NCBI GenBank assembly: GCA_045545455.1
Contig: JAZQAY010000042.1
Location: 1-10,144 of the forward strand
Direction of reading: 5' to 3'
Origin: RUG754 sp045545455
GTDB lineage: Bacteria > Bacillota > Clostridia > Peptostreptococcales > Anaerovoracaceae
DNA length: 10,144 nucleotides
Shown: one piece after another, positions 6,810 through 10,144 of the stretch
Position numbering within the stretch: position 1 is the stretch's first letter
Layout of the letters: every line of letters starts with the position of its first letter
Notes under the pieces: generated by a model
The model's input: only the letters and a program-made list of their open reading frames with translations
Databases searched by the model: none
What the model was told of the DNA's origin: nothing
Program-made: the position numbers and the translations under genes

Positions 6810-7100
6810 ATGAAAGGATACAGGATAACCAACAGAACCAGATTTATAGCATTCGTAGCTATGAGCATTATAATATTCACTCTGATGTTCAACTTTGTGT
6901 TTGAACTCAGCACAGCTCAGTCAGCAACTGAAACCGAATATATCAAGGTCGGCGTCATGTCCGGAGATTCATTATGGTCGATCGCTGAAACTTATATGCC
7001 TGATATGGATACCCGTGAAGCTGTTTACATAATCAGACAAGTCAACGGTCTGGAATCAAATATCATAACAGCCGGATCAACTCTTGAGATCCCGGTATAA
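6810..7100 (+). CDS. Small membrane-anchored LysM protein, YneA-like SOS division inhibitor (inferred)
   Basis: A 96-residue protein with a short basic cytoplasmic end (MKGYRITNRTRF), one membrane segment at about residues 13-33 (FIAFVAMSIIIFTLMFNFVFE) and an extracellular LysM domain from about residue 45 to the end (YIKVGVMSGDSLWSIAETY, then IRQVNGLESNIITAGSTLEIPV). LysM domains bind peptidoglycan. This layout matches Bacillus YneA, which stops septation during the SOS response, and three LexA-like boxes cover its promoter. The division-inhibitor role is an inference from architecture and control. The ATG at 6810 is preferred because AAGGGAG (6796-6802) lies 7 bases upstream; the in-frame TTG at 6804 is only 1 base from that site. 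In many Firmicutes yneA is divergent from lexA, but no lexA lies in this window; the upstream neighbour is a same-strand MerR gene. Confidence 0.85.
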   Translation: MKGYRITNRTRFIAFVAMSIIIFTLMFNFVFELSTAQSATETEYIKVGVMSGDSLWSIAETYMPDMDTREAVYIIRQVNGLESNIITAGSTLEIPV

Positions 7101-7141
7101 ATCAATGCTAAAATTGCTTTGAGCCTCAGATTTACGATTTG

Positions 7142-7151
7142 AGCGATTTTA
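7142..7151 (+). repeat. AGCGATTTTA repeat, copy 1
   Basis: AGCGATTTTA, continued as AAG-type sequence to 7153. It is identical to 7231-7240 and inverted relative to 7191-7200. GAGCCTC precedes it at 7121-7127, as GAGCCTC (7215-7221) precedes the other direct copy. Confidence 0.6.
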
Positions 7152-7190
7152 AGAGAATAAATCGAAGGTATGATATATCAAAAGAAAAAA

Positions 7191-7240
7191 TAAAATCGCT
7201 TAAAACGCAAAATAGAGCCTCGCTTATTTTAGCGATTTTA
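7191..7240. repeat. Inverted repeat TAAAATCGCT / AGCGATTTTA
   Basis: TAAAATCGCT (7191-7200) and AGCGATTTTA (7231-7240) are perfect inverted copies 30 bases apart. An inner pairing AAAATA (7209-7214) / TATTTT (7225-7230) extends the stem directly on its right side. The left arm can alternatively pair with the identical copy at 7142-7151. The function is unknown. Confidence 0.6.
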
Positions 7241-7536
7241 AGCTGCAGTTTACATAATCGATAAATATATCGAAGATGATATGAAACTCGCTGAAATCGG
7301 CGATTTGAGAAGATATAAGGTAATACAGGTCGATCAGAGTTTTTAATAGTTAATGCAGGATCATGAAGATTACCGGATACATTGCTCAAAGAATAGTTTA
7401 AAGGTATATGAACCGAAAGGACTGTATAGAACAGTCAGTTAAATAATACAGAGAACAGATCAAACGCATTACGAAATGCAACAGAGATCCAGGAATATAA
7501 GATATTTCTAAATAATCATATACATATAAGAAAATT

Positions 7537-7556
7537 GCCGGGGGACCTCTCTCGGC
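7537..7556 (+). other. GC-rich hairpin, possible terminator or RNA domain
   Basis: GCCGGGGG (7537-7544) pairs with CTCTCGGC (7549-7556) around the loop ACCT: six Watson-Crick pairs and two G-U pairs in plus-strand RNA. On the minus strand the two G-U pairs become A-C mismatches, which favours plus-strand expression. ATATTTATATAG follows, a poor T-tract, so it may be a weak terminator of the LysM transcript or the first stem of a separate RNA. Confidence 0.55.
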
Positions 7557-7572
7557 ATATTTATATAGCACT

Positions 7573-7680
7573 AACTTTTCCCAAAATTATGATTTTAGGA
7601 ATAGTTACGGATCAACTTTTCGTGGTTCCCTTGTGCTTCAAGGGCTGTGGCTTTCACTCCCCCACCTTTCAACTATTCCC
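7573..7680 (+). ncRNA. Candidate structured RNA with two alternative pairings (family not recognised)
   Basis: GGAATAGTT (7598-7606) pairs perfectly over 9 bp with AACTATTCC (7671-7679), closing a domain of about 82 bases. Inside are the hairpin CCCTTG (7628-7633) / CAAGGG (7639-7644) and a possible GTGG (7622-7625 or 7647-7650) / CCAC (7662-7665) helix. The same GGAATAGTT can instead pair with AACTTTTCC (7573-7581), forming a hairpin that continues through AAAAT (7583-7587) / ATTTT (7592-7596) with a TATG loop, 13 of 15 positions paired. The two folds exclude each other. A terminator follows at 7690. There is no downstream gene on the plus strand, so a trans-acting small RNA is more natural than a riboswitch. 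I do not match it to a known family (SRP, tmRNA and RNase P motifs are absent; 6S cannot be excluded). The strand is chosen from the terminator and is uncertain. Confidence 0.45.
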
Positions 7681-7689
7681 ATAATAAAA

Positions 7690-7728
7690 GACTCCGGAAT
7701 TGTTGTACCGGAGTCAGTTATATTTTTT
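7690..7728. terminator. Bidirectional intrinsic terminator between the LysM/RNA region and ruvX
   Basis: A perfect 8-bp stem GACTCCGG (7690-7697) / CCGGAGTC (7708-7715) with a 10-base loop. On the plus strand AGTTATATTTTTT follows (T-run 7723-7728). On the minus strand the stem is followed by TTTTATTAT, so it can also end the alaS-ireB-ruvX transcript, whose stop codon begins only 12 bases away. This is the expected arrangement for convergent transcription. Confidence 0.85.
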
Positions 7729-8158
7729 AATGTCTGGAATCAAGATAACTCTGTAAGATTATAGCTGCAGCTTGCTTATCGATGTATTTTTTTCTGTCTT
7801 CTCTTCGGACGTTTCCTTCGATAAGCACCCTTTCGGCCATCACGGTAGTGAACCTTTCATCCTGCCAGACGCATTCGATACCTTTCATGGCGGTGGAACG
7901 CATCTTGTTCTCAAGCATAGTTCTGAATTCACGGACCTTCTCGGTCTGAGGAGTATCTTCTCCGTTTAATCCAACGTTAAGACCGATAACTATGGTATCA
8001 CAGTTATATTCTTTTACCATATCGAGGACCTTGCCTGTGTCTTTCCTGATCCCGACCCTTTCCAGGGTCATGAGGGGCTGGGCTGTGATGCCCAGCTCGT
8101 CAGATAAGGCTATACCGACAGTCTTATCCCCTACATCAAGACCTATTTTTCTAGCCAA
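7727..8158 (-). CDS. ruvX: Putative Holliday junction resolvase / pre-16S rRNA nuclease RuvX (YqgF)
   Basis: A 143-residue RNase H-fold nuclease of the YqgF/RuvX family, the usual length. Family members have been proposed to resolve Holliday junctions and to process the 5' end of 16S rRNA. Acidic and conserved motifs are visible: D8 in KIGLDVGDKTVGIALSD, E67 in IVIGLNVGLNGE (where most relatives have GLP-x-x-x-x-G), D100-E101 in WQDERFTT, and D127 in DKQAAAIILQSYL. The start is a TTG at 8158-8156: MARKIGLDVG is the family N-terminus, and AAGGTG lies a few bases upstream. It begins 9 bases after the ireB stop and ends at the shared terminator, completing the alaS-ireB-ruvX group found in many Firmicutes. 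Confidence 0.93.
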   Translation of the reverse strand: MARKIGLDVGDKTVGIALSDELGITAQPLMTLERVGIRKDTGKVLDMVKEYNCDTIVIGLNVGLNGEDTPQTEKVREFRTMLENKMRSTAMKGIECVWQDERFTTVMAERVLIEGNVRREDRKKYIDKQAAAIILQSYLDSRH

Positions 8159-8167
8159 TACTTCACC

Positions 8168-8410
8168 TTATTTTCCGATGTATTCCTTAAGCATTTCAGC
8201 GATAAGTTCATCTCTGTCTATACCTTTGATCAAAGTTCTGGCATTGTTATAGCTGGTAATATAAGACGGATCGCCTGAAATGAGATAACCGACCAGCTGG
8301 TCTGAAGGATTGTAGTCTTTTTCTTCAAGTGCCTTATAAACTTCTGTAAGTATCTGCTTGTAGGTCTTCTGAGTCTTAAAAGCATCAAACATGATCGTTT
8401 TCTTATCCAT
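8168..8410 (-). CDS. ireB: IreB-family regulatory phosphoprotein (UPF0297, YrzL)
   Basis: A small cytoplasmic protein of 80 residues matching the IreB/YrzL family almost end to end: TIMFDAFKTQKTYKQILTEVY near the start, YNPSDQLVGYLISGDPSYITSY in the middle and ARTLIKGIDRDELIAEMLKEY at the end. In Enterococcus faecalis IreB is phosphorylated on threonines by the Ser/Thr kinase IreK and affects cephalosporin resistance. The corresponding N-terminal threonines (T5, T13, T16 region) are present here. A strong AAAGGAG (8424-8418) lies 7 bases before the ATG. It sits between alaS and ruvX in the conserved order, 57 bases after alaS and 9 bases before ruvX. The kinase gene is not in this window. Confidence 0.93.
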   Translation of the reverse strand: MDKKTIMFDAFKTQKTYKQILTEVYKALEEKDYNPSDQLVGYLISGDPSYITSYNNARTLIKGIDRDELIAEMLKEYIGK

Positions 8411-8466
8411 TTTGTGTCTCCTTTCATTTATTACATGCTTCGTTCTCTGAAGAGAGCTTATTTTAC

Positions 8467-8494
8467 TTTATAATAATGTTTCGGCAAATGCCAA
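8467..8494 (-). promoter_or_regulatory. Possible weak promoter for ireB-ruvX inside the 3' end of alaS
   Basis: Read on the minus strand, TTGGCA (8494-8489) and TATAAA (8472-8467) are 16 bases apart, each one base off consensus, just ahead of the 57-base alaS-ireB gap. It overlaps coding sequence and could be chance. Confidence 0.25.
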
Positions 8495-10144
8495 AGCATC
8501 TTTGACTTTAGTAACGTCCTTTCCTCCGGCCTGAGCCATGTCAGCCTTGCCGCCACCGCTGCCACCGGCGATCTTAGCGACCTGTTTGATCATGTTTCCT
8601 GCGTGATATCCCTTTTCAACAACGTCATCAGTAAGTGATACCAGGAAGGTTACCTTATCTCCTGATACAGCTGCAAATATCATGCAGACTCCCTTGTTAT
8701 CCTTCTTGATGTCGTCTGAGAGGGATCTCAGGTCATTTATATTGTAATCTGCGAATTCAGCGGTTATGAGCCTGATACCGTTGATCTCCTTAGCATTCTT
8801 AAGAAGATCGCCGAGATTGGAACCCATAGCCTGCTTCTTCATTTCATCCAGTTCCTTCTTAAGGGCCTTGTGCTCCTCTACCTGGGATCTGATCCTGTCT
8901 ACTACGGCTTTTCGGTTGGTCTTAAGGAGTTCGGAGATCTCATCGATCACCATACCGTCTGAATTTGCGATATCCAGGACTCCCCTTCCTGTTACAGCTT
9001 CGATCCTTCTGACTCCGGCAGCAACGCCTGTCTCGGATACGATCTTGAAGCATCCTATCTCACCGGTGTTATGTACGTGAGTACCACCGCAGAGCTCTAT
9101 GGACCAGTCTCCTGCATTGACGACTCTTACCGTTGAACCATACTTCTCACCGAACAATGCCATGGCGCCGAGCTTCTGAGCTTCAGCTATGGGCATTTCT
9201 TCGGTATTAACAGGAAGGAATTCATTGATCTTCTCGTTTACCCTCTCCTCTACTTCTGAGATCTGCTCTTTAGTAAGAGGTTCGAAGTGTGAGAAGTCGA
9301 AACGAAGGACCTTTTCATTTACCATGGATCCGGCCTGCTCTACGTGAGTTCCGACGATCTCCCTGAGAGCCTTCTGAAGAAGATGCGTAGCAGTATGGTT
9401 TCTAGCGGTGGAGAATCTCTTGATCCTCTCTACGTCCATGGAGAGTTTGTCTCCCTTGAGGATACCACCTGATAATACTTTAACAGTATGGTAGAAGATG
9501 CCGTCTTTCTTTTCGACCTTAAGAACTTCCGCTTTGGCGTTTTCTCCGGTGAGAAGTCCCTTATCGGTAACCTGTCCGCCGGATTCTGCATAGAACGGTG
9601 TATGACCGAATACCAGAACGGCCTTTTCGCCCTCAGAAACGCTTTCTGAGAGGCTTTCACCTTTGATTATGGCCAGGACTTCGGATTCGTCATTCAGGCA
9701 GGTATAACCCGTAAATTCCGTCTGGGGTACGTCAAGCTCAACACTGTTGGAATCCCAGCCCTCATCTTCGCTGGATTTTCTGTTCCTGCGGGCACGGTCC
9801 TTCTGTTCCTGCATATTTGCCCTGAAGCCTTCTTCATCGGCAGTGAAACCCTTGCCTTCAAGGATCTCCTGAGTGAGTTCCAGAGGGAAGCCATAAGTAT
9901 CATAGAGCTTGAATGCTTTAGCTCCGTCAAGTACTTTGGAACCTGTGCTGACCATTTCATCTATATATTCCTGGATGATCTCTTCGCCCTTATCGAGGGT
10001 CAGGTTGAAGTTGTCCTCTTCCACCTGGATGATCTTCTGTATATAGTCTCTCTTCTCTACGAGTTCAGGATAACCTTCTCCTGATACCTTGATGACTCTG
10101 TCGGAAAGTCCCTTCAGGAAGGTACCTTCGATACCGAGGAGTCT
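8468..10144 (-). CDS. alaS: Alanyl-tRNA synthetase, C-terminal 558 residues (5' end outside window)
   Basis: Attaches alanine to tRNA-Ala and clears mischarged Ser/Gly. The frame is open through the window edge: the codons from 10144 (RLLGIEGTFLKGLSDRV, then YPELVEKRDYIQKII) match the middle of bacterial AlaRS, so the GTG at 10024 is internal. About 320 N-terminal residues, including most of the class II catalytic core, lie off the window. Visible parts are the tRNA-recognition region (KAFKLYDTYGFPLELT), the editing domain with zinc-site residues in NHTATHLL (HxxxH, near 9397) and LCGGTHV, then a coiled-coil linker and the C-Ala/DHHA1 domain with the glycine-rich GGSGGGKADMAQAGGKD close to the C-terminus. 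The editing motifs look intact. It is first of the visible alaS-ireB-ruvX group; any T-box leader would be beyond the window. Confidence 0.97.
   Translation of the reverse strand, partial: RLLGIEGTFLKGLSDRVIKVSGEGYPELVEKRDYIQKIIQVEEDNFNLTLDKGEEIIQEYIDEMVSTGSKVLDGAKAFKLYDTYGFPLELTQEILEGKGFTADEEGFRANMQEQKDRARRNRKSSEDEGWDSNSVELDVPQTEFTGYTCLNDESEVLAIIKGESLSESVSEGEKAVLVFGHTPFYAESGGQVTDKGLLTGENAKAEVLKVEKKDGIFYHTVKVLSGGILKGDKLSMDVERIKRFSTARNHTATHLLQKALREIVGTHVEQAGSMVNEKVLRFDFSHFEPLTKEQISEVEERVNEKINEFLPVNTEEMPIAEAQKLGAMALFGEKYGSTVRVVNAGDWSIELCGGTHVHNTGEIGCFKIVSETGVAAGVRRIEAVTGRGVLDIANSDGMVIDEISELLKTNRKAVVDRIRSQVEEHKALKKELDEMKKQAMGSNLGDLLKNAKEINGIRLITAEFADYNINDLRSLSDDIKKDNKGVCMIFAAVSGDKVTFLVSLTDDVVEKGYHAGNMIKQVAKIAGGSGGGKADMAQAGGKDVTKVKDALAFAETLL

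Larger units (their letters stand above)
7101..7536. other. AT-rich intergenic stretch with no supportable protein gene
   Basis: Between the LysM gene and the hairpin cluster, both strands are broken by frequent stops and no reading frame has a good ribosome site, codon pattern or recognisable motif. The stretch is clearly richer in A and T than its neighbours. It contains recurrent CGATTT/AAATCG words (see repeat entries), a weak hairpin CTCAGAT/ATTTGAG (7125-7131 and 7137-7143) just after the LysM stop, a hairpin GACTGT/ACAGTC (7420-7425 and 7431-7436) with a 5-base loop, and a short hairpin GCATT/AATGC (7466-7470 and 7475-7479). It could be a long 3' untranslated region, a decayed gene, or part of a non-coding RNA. 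Confidence 0.6.

Noticed and set aside
7121..7310. CRISPR array
   Set aside because: The repeated words are about 10 bases, irregularly spaced and in both orientations, with no uniform spacers and no cas genes.
7132..7389. Open frame of 85 codons on the minus strand in the intergenic region
   Set aside because: No recognisable motif and no good Shine-Dalgarno; it runs through the repeated AGCGATTTTA words and would face convergent transcription from the LysM promoter. Probably chance.
7420..7436. GACTGT/ACAGTC hairpin as a terminator
   Set aside because: The 6-bp stem is followed by AGTTAAATAATAC without a T-run on either strand.
7598..7680. Riboswitch or SRP/tmRNA/cobalamin-type RNA
   Set aside because: Conserved core motifs of those families are not visible on either strand, and no gene lies downstream to be regulated. 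Kept only as an unidentified structured RNA.

Overview
The window looks like a core chromosomal segment of a low-to-moderate GC Gram-positive anaerobe of class Clostridia. The evidence is the Firmicutes order alaS - ireB - ruvX on the minus strand, the pairing of a Xer-type recombinase with a PF06838 'methionine gamma-lyase/aluminium resistance' protein, LexA boxes of the Gram-positive GAAC-N4-GTTC type, a YneA-like SOS LysM protein, and frequent AGA/AGG and ATA codons. Genus cannot be fixed from the sequence alone.

Layout. Plus strand, left to right: a 5'-truncated tyrosine recombinase (1-1011); a PLP-dependent PF06838 protein (1033-2328); a tightly spaced cluster of VTT/TVP38 membrane protein, nitrilase, LysO-family exporter and TM1586-type nitroreductase (2374-5794), closed by an intrinsic terminator (5800-5831); a MerR/TipAS regulator (5885-6619) with its own promoter, in which an imperfect dyad lies between -35 and -10 elements 19 bp apart; a second terminator (6662-6700); then a strong promoter with three LexA-like boxes at an exact 30-bp period driving a small membrane-anchored LysM protein (6810-7100). 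Positions 7101-7726 contain no convincing protein gene. They hold an AT-rich stretch with repeated AGCGATTTTA/TAAAATCGCT motifs, then several hairpins including a structure with two mutually exclusive pairings, and a bidirectional terminator. Minus strand, right to left: alaS (5' end off the window), ireB and ruvX, converging on that terminator.

How the parts relate. alaS-ireB-ruvX is a conserved housekeeping group (tRNA charging, an IreK-linked regulatory phosphoprotein, and a YqgF/RuvX nuclease-fold protein). The LysM gene is inferred to be an SOS-induced division inhibitor. The VTT-nitrilase-LysO-nitroreductase cluster reads as a small accessory metabolic or detoxification operon, but its substrate is unknown. 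The MerR/TipAS gene appears autoregulated and sits alone between two terminators. The most interesting unexplained features are the regularly spaced triple LexA operator away from any lexA gene in this window, and the unidentified structured RNA-like element at 7537-7728. I do not see a clear undescribed multi-gene defence or mobile system.
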